DNA of 64,000 bases from assembly GCA_947259485.1 (NCBI GenBank), contig CAMYLU010000003.1, positions 124,001-188,000 on the forward strand, written 5' to 3'. Under the pieces are notes generated by a model. It was not told the DNA's origin and searched no databases. It saw only the letters and a program-made list of their open reading frames with translations. Positions 18,852 through 27,823 of the stretch are shown here, one piece after another. The number at the start of each line of letters is the position of its first letter. Position 1 is the first letter of the stretch. Made by a program: the position numbers and the translations under genes. The DNA is from an uncultured Gammaproteobacteria bacterium. GTDB taxonomy: Bacteria > Pseudomonadota > Gammaproteobacteria > GCA-001735895.

Positions 18852-19197
18852 GGACATTACTACAACAGTCAAATCTCTTGGCGCCCTTGCCCAGGAATCC
18901 CGGCTGGCAGCCTTCAGGCTGCTGGTACGCCGTGGCGACGTAGGCATGGCCGCCGGAGAAATCGCGCGCGAATTGTCGATTCCGCACAATACGATGTCCT
19001 CGCATCTTGCGATCCTGACAAACGCGGGCCTGATAAATTCGAGACGAGAAAGCCGCTCGATTATCTACAGCATCGACTTTGGTGGCACCCGCGAATTGCT
19101 TTCCTTTTTAATGCAGGATTGCTGCCAGGGGCAACCCGAAATCTGTGCACCAGTGCTCGACAGCGTCTTGCCCGGCTGCTGCGCCCCAAATTGTTAA
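18850..19197 (+). CDS. arsR: ArsR-family arsenic-responsive repressor
   Basis: 115 residues with the ArsR/SmtB winged helix (about 5-85). The recognition region is ELSIPHNTMSSHLAILTNAGL and the wing SRRESRSIIYSID. The classical E. coli ArsR metal motif CVCDL is absent. Instead cysteines cluster at the C-terminus: DCCQGQPEIC and PGCCAPNC, so As(III) is probably sensed by this C-terminal Cys set, as in other non-classical ArsR proteins. It is the first gene of a three-gene operon (13 nt to arsI, 18 nt on to acr3) with a palindromic operator across its own start. Confidence 0.88.
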   Translation: MDITTTVKSLGALAQESRLAAFRLLVRRGDVGMAAGEIARELSIPHNTMSSHLAILTNAGLINSRRESRSIIYSIDFGGTRELLSFLMQDCCQGQPEICAPVLDSVLPGCCAPNC

Positions 19198-19210
19198 AAC
19201 GGAGAAAATC

Positions 19211-19672
19211 ATGAAACGCATGCACGTTAACCTCTCGGTTACCGACCTCGACACCTCGATTGGATTTTATTCATCCCTGTTTAATGCCGAGCCCTCGGTG
19301 ACCAAGGATGACTACGCGAAATGGATGCTGGAAGACCCACGCATCAATTTTGCCATTACCACCCGTGGCAATCGCAAGGGTATCGATCACCTCGGCATAC
19401 AGGTCGAGGACGAAGGCGAGCTCGATGAAGTTTATTCACGTCTGAAAACAGCCGGCGGACCGATCATCGAAGAAGGCGAAACAACCTGCTGTTATGCAAA
19501 CTCCGAGAAAAACTGGATCTTCGATCCGGAAGGCATCGCCTGGGAAACCTTTCTGACCCGCGGTCAAAGCCCGGTCTACGGTACCGATGTCATTAAAACG
19601 ACCGACCCTGAATCTGCCTGCTGTGTTCGCCCGCAACAGGAGCAGAAACCATCCGGCTCCAGTTGCTGCTAA
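19211..19672 (+). CDS. arsI: ArsI/CadI-type VOC metalloenzyme (C-As lyase family)
   Basis: 153 residues. The start at 19211 is chosen over an upstream in-frame codon because GGAGAAAATC gives a ribosome site and the protein then begins with the family sequence MKRMHVNLSVTDLDTSIGFY. It has VOC-fold metal ligands (His in HVNLSV, His in GIDHLGIQV, Glu in WETF) and the ETTCCYA cysteine pair that in ArsI binds trivalent organoarsenicals. The enzyme cleaves the C-As bond of methylarsenite with O2. The C-terminus adds ACC and SSCC pairs, a likely metalloid-binding tail. There is no ArsC reductase here, so the operon deals with trivalent forms. Confidence 0.85.
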   Translation: MKRMHVNLSVTDLDTSIGFYSSLFNAEPSVTKDDYAKWMLEDPRINFAITTRGNRKGIDHLGIQVEDEGELDEVYSRLKTAGGPIIEEGETTCCYANSEKNWIFDPEGIAWETFLTRGQSPVYGTDVIKTTDPESACCVRPQQEQKPSGSSCC

Positions 19673-19690
19673 TCCCGGGAAATAACTTGC

Positions 19691-20731
19691 ATGGCCACTG
19701 ATACTGCCTCGTCGATGGGGGTTTTCGAGCGCTTTCTTTCAGTCTGGGTGGCGCTGTGTATCGCCGTCGGCGTAGGGCTTGGAATTCTGCTGCCTGAAAT
19801 ATTTCAGCTCATAGCAAGTATCGAGTATGCCAGCGTTAACCTGGTGGTGGCGGTATTCATCTGGATCATGATTTACCCGATGATGGTAAACGTCGACTTT
19901 GCATCGCTCAAGGATGTCGGCAAAAAACCCCGGGGACTGTGCATCACCCTGGTTGTCAACTGGTTGATCAAACCCTTCACCATGGCCGCCCTCGGGATTC
20001 TGTTTTTCGAACATATTTTTACCGGGTTGGTCGAGCCGGAAACGGCGAAGGAATATATCGCCGGCATGATCCTGCTGGGCGTGGCGCCGTGCACGGCGAT
20101 GGTATTTGTCTGGAGCCAACTGGTACGCGGCGACGCCAACTATACGCTGGTGCAGGTTTCGATCAACGACATTATCATGGTGTTCGCGTTCGCACCCATC
20201 GCCGCCCTATTACTCGGTGTCACCGATATCGTCGTGCCCTGGGAAACCCTGCTACTGTCGGTGGTTTTATACGTGGTCATTCCACTCGCCGCCGGTTATG
20301 CCACCCGTAAAATCCTGGATAACGCCGGGAATCACGAGCATATTGCCGATTTCACCGGCAAGATAAAACCTTTCTCGGTCATGGGCCTGCTGGCCACGGT
20401 GGTGTTGCTGTTCGGCTTCCAGGCACAAACCATCATCGACAAGCCGCTGGTGATCGCGCTGATTGCAATTCCGCTGATGATTCAAAGCTATGGCATTTTC
20501 GTGGTTGCCTACGGCTGGGCCTATCTCTGGCGAGTGCCGTTCGACACCGCTGCCCCGGCTGCTTTGATCGGGACTTCGAACTTTTTCGAACTCGCCGTTG
20601 CCGTGGCGATCAGTTTGTTCGGGTTGAATTCGGGTGCCGCGCTGGCCACCGTTGTCGGCGTACTGGTCGAAGTCCCGGTGATGCTGTCGCTGGTCGCAGT
20701 GGCCAATCGAACACGCCCGCATTTTGCCTGA
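19691..20731 (+). CDS. acr3: ACR3-family arsenite efflux permease
   Basis: 346-residue membrane protein with ten hydrophobic segments. The ACR3 signature [20 protein letters not shown] (about 128-147) contains the cysteine required for As(OH)3 transport, and the C-terminal half has the conserved [18 protein letters not shown]. It exports arsenite using the proton motive force without an ArsA ATPase. As the last gene of arsR-arsI-acr3, it would remove arsenite released by ArsI. A short REP-like sequence follows the stop codon. Confidence 0.94.
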   Translation: MATDTASSMGVFERFLSVWVALCIAVGVGLGILLPEIFQLIASIEYASVNLVVAVFIWIMIYPMMVNVDFASLKDVGKKPRGLCITLVVNWLIKPFTMAALGILFFEHIFTGLVEPETAKEYIAGMILLGVAPCTAMVFVWSQLVRGDANYTLVQVSINDIIMVFAFAPIAALLLGVTDIVVPWETLLLSVVLYVVIPLAAGYATRKILDNAGNHEHIADFTGKIKPFSVMGLLATVVLLFGFQAQTIIDKPLVIALIAIPLMIQSYGIFVVAYGWAYLWRVPFDTAAPAALIGTSNFFELAVAVAISLFGLNSGAALATVVGVLVEVPVMLSLVAVANRTRPHFA

Positions 20732-20737
20732 GCCATG

Positions 20738-20758
20738 GTGTCAAGCCGCGGGATGACA
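20738..20758. repeat. REP-like half unit
   Basis: GTGTCAAGCCGCGGGATGAC resembles the right-hand unit of the paired repeat at 57338-57367 (GGTCAAGCCGCGGCATGAC). It lies just after the acr3 stop codon. A single unit, without a partner nearby. Confidence 0.55.
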
Positions 20759-20795
20759 GGATAGTGTCCGCGTGATTCACGCGGTGTTAGTCAGG

Positions 20796-22139
20796 TCAGG
20801 ACCAGGGAAACGGGCTATTCGATACCGGGTGCAGCTTGCCTAGCGCGTAACGCGAGAAACGAAATGGCTCCAGTAGCGAGCTCTGCTGACCGCATAGTTC
20901 TTCTGCTACCAGTTTGCCGACACCCAGCATCTTGTAACCGTGGTTGGAATCTGCGATCAGGTAGCAGTTTTCACGGAATACGTCGAACACTGGAAAGCTG
21001 TCCGGGGTAAACGAACCGATACCACCCGAGGGTTCGTTCTTGTAATACTCGAACTGGCCTTCGAAACGTTTCTGACAGTGTGCCAGTGCGGAGGTCCACA
21101 TGTGCGCGAAGTCTTCACCGACGACGAAATCAGGCGAATCAACACCATAAGGATCGACCGCCACATCGTCTGGATCGGTATCGATGGCGTAAGGCGCCGC
21201 GCCACCCTGGATGCCGCCAAAATGGAAGTCGGGTTTGTAATAAATGCCCCACATCTTGTCGGTTATCAGGCTACCATCAAAATCCGAGTAAAGCGGTTCA
21301 TTGCTATCGACGTGGATAACCGGCGGGAATTGACCATCGTTGGTTTTTTGCAGCTCCGGGTCGACGCCCAGTGTTCCCTCCTGTAGCGACCAGTAAATCC
21401 ACATCGGCACATTGTCATGCATGTGGCCGTCTGCGCCCTTGATCGAAACGGTTTTAGGCAGTTCGAGCATGTCCCATACGGTTTTGGCCCAGGGTCCCGC
21501 GCCGATGACCACCTGGTCACAACCGATTTCACCCTTGTCGGTCTCGACAGCCTTGATGGCACCACCAGCCGAATCGCTCTTGAAACCAGTCACGGCACAA
21601 CCGGTCATGATACGTACACCCTCGTTCTCCGCCTTGGTGGCCAGCGCATATATCGCCTTGGTATTGTTGGCATAACCACCGCGCTTTTCGTGCAGAACGG
21701 ACGTAATTCCCTTTGCCTGCCAATCGTGGAACAGGGTTTTCATGTAATCAGAAGATTCCTTTTCACCTTCGATAAAGGTCGATTCATAGCCAATATCTTT
21801 TTGCTGGCTGGCAATGGTGGCGACATCTTTATGCATGCTTTCCGGACTGATTTGCATATAGCCCACGGGATGGTAACTATAGCCTTCAGGATCGGTCTCC
21901 CAGACGCCAACACTGTGCGCCATCAACTCGCGCATCGCGGGCTGGAAGTAATTGTTGCGCACCACGCCGCAGGCAATACCGGAAGCGCCGGCGGCAATGC
22001 CACTCTTATCGACGACCAGGATATCCTTGCCATCGCCTTTACCCTGGGCCTTTAACCGCTGCGCCAGGTGATAGGCGGTACTGAGGCCGTGTATGCCTGC
22101 GCCAATGATCAGATATTTCACATGTGAAGGAATTGCCAT
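20796..22139 (-). CDS. FAD-dependent amine/amino-acid oxidoreductase (DAO family)
   Basis: 447 residues. The N-terminal dinucleotide-binding motif YLIIGAGIHGLSTAYHLA is followed by an FAD-binding DVVIGAGPWAK-like block (VVIGAGPWAKTVWDML, about 205-220). The C-terminal SFTPDSFPVFDVF and NHGYKMLGVGKLVAEEL match the sarcosine oxidase / glycine oxidase / dimethylglycine dehydrogenase fold. The enzyme probably oxidises a secondary or tertiary amino acid to an imine or aldehyde. The substrate is not determined. It lies in a run of flavoenzymes (GMC, DadA-like) between the arsenic operon and the methyltransferase cluster, consistent with N-methyl amino-acid breakdown. Confidence 0.8.
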   Translation of the reverse strand: MAIPSHVKYLIIGAGIHGLSTAYHLAQRLKAQGKGDGKDILVVDKSGIAAGASGIACGVVRNNYFQPAMRELMAHSVGVWETDPEGYSYHPVGYMQISPESMHKDVATIASQQKDIGYESTFIEGEKESSDYMKTLFHDWQAKGITSVLHEKRGGYANNTKAIYALATKAENEGVRIMTGCAVTGFKSDSAGGAIKAVETDKGEIGCDQVVIGAGPWAKTVWDMLELPKTVSIKGADGHMHDNVPMWIYWSLQEGTLGVDPELQKTNDGQFPPVIHVDSNEPLYSDFDGSLITDKMWGIYYKPDFHFGGIQGGAAPYAIDTDPDDVAVDPYGVDSPDFVVGEDFAHMWTSALAHCQKRFEGQFEYYKNEPSGGIGSFTPDSFPVFDVFRENCYLIADSNHGYKMLGVGKLVAEELCGQQSSLLEPFRFSRYALGKLHPVSNSPFPWS

Positions 22140-22314
22140 TGCTTAACCTGCTATGTTTGTTATTGCCAGTGCCAGGTGAACGCAAGTGCTGCGCCCTGAA
22201 CGCGTGATCGCAACAGAATATCTGAATTGTATAGCCGGACGCCGAACTAGAACGACCTAAGAAAAGACAATAACGACATGGTAAACCCTGCGCTTAGCCG
22301 AGTACAGATGGCAT

Positions 22315-23463
22315 CTAATCAAGGGCTTCGACAGCCTTGCGAATGCGGTCGACCGCCTGTTCAACCCGGTTCCGCGGGCAACCGAAATTAAGCCGCATGT
22401 GGGTGGGATCGCCGAAATCACGACCCGGTGACATACCCACGCCGGCATTTTCAAAGAACGCCATCGGATCTTCGAGCGCAAGTTCAGACACATCGATCCA
22501 GGCCAGGTAAGTCGCCTCGATCGGGCCAAGCTGCAATCCGGGAATTCGGTTGATTGCGTCGATCAGGTAATCCCGGTTGGCGGCAAGGTATTCGCATTGC
22601 TGACGATTCCATTCATCGCCGAACTGGTAAGCCGCCTCGGCCGCGGCGAGCCCCATTAAATTAACATGCGGAACAATGTATGGATTGACCTTCAAGCCGC
22701 GACGTAACTTCGGGTTTGGAATGATCGCGAAGGCACAACCAAGGCCCGCGAGATTAAACGTCTTGCTCGGCGCCATCAGGGTGATGCTGCGCTGTTCAAT
22801 TTGTGGATTGAGCGAGCCTATCGGGATATGTGTTTTATCCCGGTCGAGGATAAGGTCGCAGTGGATTTCATCCGATACCAGGATTAAATCCTGTTGCTCG
22901 ACGATATCGGCAAGGCGTTGCAATTCTTGCTTTCGATAAACCGTGCCGCCCGGATTTTGCGGATTACAAAACAACAGTAGTTGTCCAGGGCGGCTGGGTT
23001 GTTGCTCGAGCCAGTCCATGTCGACGATCATTCGTTGATCACGCAGGCTCATGGGAATCGGCTGGTTGGCCATGGCATTGAAGCCCGGGGCCTTGGCAAA
23101 CGGGGGATAGATGATCGACGGCAGGTAAACCGGGTCTCCCGCTTTACCATTGGCGCGGCAGGCAAGGTAAAGCGCCCCGACAATGCCGGGCAGAGGCACC
23201 AACCACTCGGGATCGACCTTCCAGTCGTACAGGTGTTGCATGCGTGCAACCAGCAGCTCGACCAGGTGCGCAGGTGTCTCGGTGTAACCGAACACGGGAT
23301 GATCCGCCCGTCTATGCAAAGCTTGCTGAATTTCAGGAGCAACCGCGAAATCGGTGTCGGCAACCCACATCGGCAGGATATCCCGATTGCGATACTTTTC
23401 CCACTTGGCGCTATTGCTGTTGCTTCGATCAATTTCACGATCGAAATCGAACACTTCGGTCAT
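22315..23463 (-). CDS. MalY/PatB-type PLP aminotransferase / C-S lyase
   Basis: 382 residues of the fold-type I PLP family. The start at 23463 is preferred because an AGGA ribosome site precedes it and it gives the usual MTEVFDFDREIDR opening; the frame extends 24 codons further upstream without support. Family features are MWVADTDFAVAPEI, the NPQNPGGTVY segment, SDEIHCDLIL with the PLP-binding Asp, and APSKTFNLAGLGCAF with the Schiff-base lysine. MalY/PatB proteins are cystathionine beta-lyases and can release thiols such as methanethiol from cysteine conjugates. No sulfur gene is adjacent, so the natural substrate is open. Confidence 0.86.
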   Translation of the reverse strand: MTEVFDFDREIDRSNSNSAKWEKYRNRDILPMWVADTDFAVAPEIQQALHRRADHPVFGYTETPAHLVELLVARMQHLYDWKVDPEWLVPLPGIVGALYLACRANGKAGDPVYLPSIIYPPFAKAPGFNAMANQPIPMSLRDQRMIVDMDWLEQQPSRPGQLLLFCNPQNPGGTVYRKQELQRLADIVEQQDLILVSDEIHCDLILDRDKTHIPIGSLNPQIEQRSITLMAPSKTFNLAGLGCAFAIIPNPKLRRGLKVNPYIVPHVNLMGLAAAEAAYQFGDEWNRQQCEYLAANRDYLIDAINRIPGLQLGPIEATYLAWIDVSELALEDPMAFFENAGVGMSPGRDFGDPTHMRLNFGCPRNRVEQAVDRIRKAVEALD

Positions 23464-23576
23464 TTGAATCCTGGCTTTCCTGAAATCGCTTCGATCATAT
23501 GCCAAGCCTCGTTGGCATCCAAGCGAAATGATCAATATGAATTGACCTGCAGTAAAACAGTTGCGATGCTCTGCGC

Positions 23577-25208
23577 ATGAACCGCGAATATGATTACATC
23601 ATCCTCGGCGCTGGCTCGGCCGGATGTGTGCTCGCCAATCGCCTCAGTGAAAGCGGCGAGCATTCGGTACTCATCGTCGAAGCCGGCCCGGTGGATAGCA
23701 AGCTTTTGATCCATATTCCGGCAGGCGTCTACAGCGTCTACAAAGACCCGAGCATTAACTGGAACTACAATAGCGAAGCCGAACCCGACCTGCAGCAGCG
23801 CAATATCGAGCTGCCGCGTGGCAAGGTGCTCGGTGGTTCATCATCAATTAACTCGATGGTATACATGCGCGGCCATCCGAAGGATTACGACCGCTGGAAC
23901 GACGAGCTCGGATTGAAGGGATGGAGCTACGCCGACTGCCTGCCCTATTTTAAAAGAGGTGAAAGCTCCGAGCGTGGCGAAAACGAATGGCGCGGCGGTA
24001 GCGGGCCGCTTGGGGTTTCACGAGCCAAACTCGATAATCCCCTGTTTGACGCGTTGCTGGAAGCTGGAAAAACCTCCGGCCAGGGACATTCCGAAGACCT
24101 TAACGCTTATAAACCGGAAGGGCTCGCGAGATTCGACAGCACAACCCGCGACGGCCGACGTTGCAGCGCCGCCGTGGCGCACCTCAAGCCTTCCCTGTCA
24201 CGCCCCAACCTGGACCTGGTTACCCATGCCCTGGTCGAACAGGTTCTACTTGAAAACAAGTGCGCTACCGGCGTCAGGTTCCAGCATCGCGGTAAAGTAC
24301 AGATTATTCGTGCCAACCGTGAAGTCATCCTTTGCTGTGGTGCAATCAAGTCACCACAGGTGCTGATGCTCTCCGGAATCGGTCCGGCCGCGGAACTGAA
24401 CAAACACGGCATTTCGATCCGTCATGAAATGCCGGCGGTGGGCCAGAACCTGCAAGATCACATGAAACTTATCTGCACCTGGAGATGCACGCGACCGATA
24501 ACTTACCAACATGTCGCCAAACCCTGGCATAAACTGGCGATCGGCTTGCGCTGGTTGACCAAAAAGGAAGGTTTCGCTACTTCCAATATCTGGGAAGCCG
24601 GAGGACTGATTCGTGGCAACGAAACCGTTGATTACCCCAACCTGCAGTATCATTTTGCGCCGATCTCGGCAACCTGGGAGGGTCGCAAAATCAAGCTGGC
24701 GCAGGGCTTTACACTGCAGGTAGACCAGTTACGACCGACCAGCAGGGGCCACATCGCGCTTAATTCAGCCGATCCGACCGATAAGCCCGCGGCCTATTTC
24801 AATTACCTGAGCAACGAGCACGATTTGCGGGAACTGGTCGAGGGCTATCACAAAATCAACGAGTTGATTATGCAACCTGCATTCATCGCATCTCGTGGTG
24901 ACCGCACCGCGCCGGAACCGGATATCAAATCCGATACTGAAATCGAAGACTGGATCAGGGCAACGGCCTCAACGGATTATCATCCCAGTGGTAGCTGTCG
25001 TATGGGCAATGATGACGATGCCGTGGTTGATGCCGAAATGAAAGTGCATGGTATCGAAAGGCTGCGCGTGGTCGATGCATCGGTGATGCCCAACATCGTC
25101 AGCGGCAACCTCAACGCGCCAACGCAAATGATCGCGGACCGTGCCTCCGATTTCATACTCGGGAAAACACCACCCACGCCCGAACAGGCAAACTTTCATT
25201 TTCAGTAA
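23577..25208 (+). CDS. GMC-family alcohol/choline dehydrogenase-like flavoprotein
   Basis: 543 residues with the FAD motif GAGSAG (11-16), the first GMC signature [18 protein letters not shown], the second signature GAIKSPQVLMLSGIG, and the C-terminal catalytic DYHPSGSCRMG. It is a paralogue of the betA-like protein at 17-18.7 kb, with the same layout but clearly different sequence, for example in the substrate loop (NETVDYPNLQYHFAPIS). It begins with ATG 113 bp from the divergent MalY/PatB gene start. Likely reaction: FAD-linked oxidation of an alcohol to an aldehyde on the cytoplasmic side; the substrate is unknown. Downstream, 25209-25394 holds no gene that I can support. Confidence 0.86.
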   Translation: MNREYDYIILGAGSAGCVLANRLSESGEHSVLIVEAGPVDSKLLIHIPAGVYSVYKDPSINWNYNSEAEPDLQQRNIELPRGKVLGGSSSINSMVYMRGHPKDYDRWNDELGLKGWSYADCLPYFKRGESSERGENEWRGGSGPLGVSRAKLDNPLFDALLEAGKTSGQGHSEDLNAYKPEGLARFDSTTRDGRRCSAAVAHLKPSLSRPNLDLVTHALVEQVLLENKCATGVRFQHRGKVQIIRANREVILCCGAIKSPQVLMLSGIGPAAELNKHGISIRHEMPAVGQNLQDHMKLICTWRCTRPITYQHVAKPWHKLAIGLRWLTKKEGFATSNIWEAGGLIRGNETVDYPNLQYHFAPISATWEGRKIKLAQGFTLQVDQLRPTSRGHIALNSADPTDKPAAYFNYLSNEHDLRELVEGYHKINELIMQPAFIASRGDRTAPEPDIKSDTEIEDWIRATASTDYHPSGSCRMGNDDDAVVDAEMKVHGIERLRVVDASVMPNIVSGNLNAPTQMIADRASDFILGKTPPTPEQANFHFQ

Positions 25209-25394
25209 TAGCCAAACGAGACTGACGATGCCATTATCAGGAATTAGCGCTAAAAATCTGCCTGAACCCTTTACCTATAGTGCGGGCGTAATTAAGAAGC
25301 CACACAAATCAGACGTAGGGAAATTGCTAAATTTCACCAAATGTTTGCGCGTTCGATTGCGCTCAGGGGCTTGAATAAATTCAGCTAGCCCAGA

Positions 25395-26636
25395 CTAAAG
25401 ATATCGCGCGGGGTCGCAGGCTATAGTTGAAAACGGTTGTTTGGCCCCACTGATAAAGTTAGCGATCAACTGGCCGGTAATCGGGCCCATCGTCAAACCC
25501 ATGTGCGAATGCGCGAATGCAAGCCACAAATTTTTGTGACGGGGTGCCGGTCCGATTAGCGGCAGGGTGTCCGGCACCGTTGGACGCCTGCCCATCCAGG
25601 GATTTTGCGTTATGACTTCACCGACCGGGAAAGCCTCGCGTACCCGCGGTAAAACGCGCGCGACCTGGCGCGGATTTGACCGGGCCTCACGCCGCGTCAG
25701 ATTGGATCCGGTGGTAACCCGCAAGCCCATATCCATCGGCGCCATAACATAGCTCGCATCAACATCGAAGATCGGGCCCGATAAATTCGCTGACTCGCCG
25801 GGTGAAAAAATGGTGTGGTATCCGCGTTCAATTGCAAGTGGATTGGAATAACCGAGCTGGCCGATAATCTCCGGGGTCCAGGCGCCCATACAAACTACTA
25901 GCCTGGAGACAATTTCAGTACCCTGGTCGGTAGTCAGCTCCCAGGCTTCGGCTGATTGCCGCAACGACTGCACGCTGGCACGCCTTATTTGACCACCCGC
26001 CGCAGTAAACATCTGCGCATATGCCTTGCAGAGTTTCTCGGGATTGCGAATCGATACCGATTCATCGATTAAAACTCCCTGGGCGAAAATTGGTTTCAGG
26101 TCCGGCTCCAGGTCAGTTACCTGGCCGGGATCAAGCAGGGTATGTTTCACCGCACAGCGATCCAGCAATTCTCGCTCGAGTTGATCGCGTAAAAAGGTTT
26201 GCCGATGCCGATAAAGTTTCAGGCCGCCAACACGATTAAGTAACGCCTGAGCCCCGGCCTCCGTAATCCACTGTTTATGCAGGTCGATGGATGCCTGGGT
26301 CAATGCCGCCATCGCGTCCCCGTCATGCAAATAAGTTTCGCGACGACAGCGTAAAACAAATCGTAGCAACCAGGGAAACAGTGACATTAAATGCGGATAA
26401 TGCACCAGCAAATCGTCATCGAGGTTGAGGATCAGGCGGTGCAAACGCGGCAGCAGCGACGGATCTGCCAGCGGTGTGATATTGCTGTAACTTAAAATGC
26501 CGGCATTGCCCGACGAGGTTTCCTCACCGGGACCCCGGCGGTCAATTAGCGTCACCAGGTAACCGCGCCGCTGCAGTTCAAGCGCACAGCAAATTCCGAC
26601 AATACCGGCTCCAAGCACAACCACGGGTTGTTTCAT
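25395..26636 (-). CDS. D-amino-acid dehydrogenase-like FAD oxidoreductase
   Basis: 413 residues of the DadA branch of the DAO family. It has the FAD motif VVLGAGIVGICCALEL at the N-terminus, a GEETSSGNAGILSYSNITP segment typical of DadA, and the C-terminal WMGRRPTVPDTLPLIGPAP and AHSHMGLTMGP blocks near the flavin. DadA-type enzymes deaminate D-amino acids or oxidise N-methylated amino acids such as sarcosine or N-methylproline. The gene starts 10 nt after the stop of the GlxA-type regulator gene upstream, so the two form one unit. The neighbourhood suggests an N-methyl or cyclic amino acid as substrate (inference). Confidence 0.85.
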   Translation of the reverse strand: MKQPVVVLGAGIVGICCALELQRRGYLVTLIDRRGPGEETSSGNAGILSYSNITPLADPSLLPRLHRLILNLDDDLLVHYPHLMSLFPWLLRFVLRCRRETYLHDGDAMAALTQASIDLHKQWITEAGAQALLNRVGGLKLYRHRQTFLRDQLERELLDRCAVKHTLLDPGQVTDLEPDLKPIFAQGVLIDESVSIRNPEKLCKAYAQMFTAAGGQIRRASVQSLRQSAEAWELTTDQGTEIVSRLVVCMGAWTPEIIGQLGYSNPLAIERGYHTIFSPGESANLSGPIFDVDASYVMAPMDMGLRVTTGSNLTRREARSNPRQVARVLPRVREAFPVGEVITQNPWMGRRPTVPDTLPLIGPAPRHKNLWLAFAHSHMGLTMGPITGQLIANFISGAKQPFSTIACDPARYL

Positions 26637-26646
26637 CCTGGTACGA

Positions 26647-27627
26647 CTAACCCTTTCTCTCGGTAGCTACCTGGGAACGGTGGTTACGCGGTGAACTGCC
26701 GAAATGCTTGCGGTAACAGGCGGTGAAGTAGGACTGTGTCTCAAACCCGGTGGCCAGAGAAATATCGATCACGCTGTGATTGGTATTCAGCAACAGCTGC
26801 TTGGCATGCATCAGGCGTAATGACAGGTAATACTGGCTCGGAGTGACATTACGGTACTTGTGAAACAGGCGCTCGATCTGGCGTAACGATAGCTTACATT
26901 TTGCCGCGATCGAGGGTAACGACAGCGGCACCTCGATATTGTTTTCCATCAGGTTGATAACGTCGATCAGCTTTGGCGCATTCATCGCCAGGTCCATGCG
27001 ATCCGCCATTTGCTGTGAATCAATTTCGGTGCGGATGCGGTCGTGCTGAAACTGCTGCGAGATTTGCTGGGCAAGTTGTCGGCCATATTGATTTTCGATC
27101 AGCTTTAGCATCATATCGAGGGCCGCGATACCGCCGGAACAGGTGTAACGTCGCTGCGCAATTTCGTAAAGCGTGAAGGTGACTTCAAGTTGAGGGTATA
27201 GCTCCTTGAATACCGGAATATTTTCCCAGTGAATGGTAGAGCGACATTCATCCAGCAGTCCGGCGCGCGCCAGGATAAAGCTACCCGAACTGGCCGAACC
27301 CAGGCTCACTTTCTGTCGATCCATGGCTTTCAATAATCTAATCGTATTGGCGTCGTCAAAATTTTGCGCCGTATTGGGGGCGACAATAATCAGGGTTTTC
27401 AGATTTTTTGCATCTGCGAGCGCCCTGGTCGGTACGGTAATACCGCAGGATGCCGCTACCGGTTCATTATCGGGCGCGAAGTATTCCCAGTGATAGAGTT
27501 TCCTGCCAGATAAGCGATTCGCCGCGCGCAGTGAATCGACCACGCAACTGAAAGGAATGATCGGATATCCTTCGATTAACAGGATACCGATAATTTCGGT
27601 GTCATCGCTTATATCTGCAGCCTCCAA
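26647..27627 (-). CDS. GlxA-type AraC-family regulator, glutaminase-like domain without the nucleophile
   Basis: 326 residues: an N-terminal DJ-1/PfpI (GATase1-like) domain (about 10-185) and a C-terminal AraC double helix-turn-helix (about 215-315; LSLPSIAAKCKLSLRQIERLF and HSVIDISLATGFETQSYFTACYRKHFG). This is the layout of GbdR, CdhR and related regulators of betaine, carnitine and arginine catabolism. At the nucleophile elbow it reads SLGSASSGSFILARAGLLDE, so the cysteine seen in many members is replaced by Ser; the domain is probably a pure ligand sensor. It heads an operon with the DadA-like oxidase and is divergent from the MttB-family gene, an arrangement in which it could control both. 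Confidence 0.9.
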   Translation of the reverse strand: MEAADISDDTEIIGILLIEGYPIIPFSCVVDSLRAANRLSGRKLYHWEYFAPDNEPVAASCGITVPTRALADAKNLKTLIIVAPNTAQNFDDANTIRLLKAMDRQKVSLGSASSGSFILARAGLLDECRSTIHWENIPVFKELYPQLEVTFTLYEIAQRRYTCSGGIAALDMMLKLIENQYGRQLAQQISQQFQHDRIRTEIDSQQMADRMDLAMNAPKLIDVINLMENNIEVPLSLPSIAAKCKLSLRQIERLFHKYRNVTPSQYYLSLRLMHAKQLLLNTNHSVIDISLATGFETQSYFTACYRKHFGSSPRNHRSQVATERKG

Positions 27628-27823
27628 CGAGGAGTTCTCAGGGCTCGAAACTCATTCTAGCGAAATTACCCTCATCCACAACCGCAAACACTGTAACGAC
27701 TCAAACCGATATGGCGCTGGCAAATAGTTCAGGGTCGCGCTTGGGTTAGCCTGTTAAATCGCCAAAAACCATACTTGAATGTTTGATCTGCCATTCTTCA
27801 GACAGGGTTATCGGGAGTCGACA

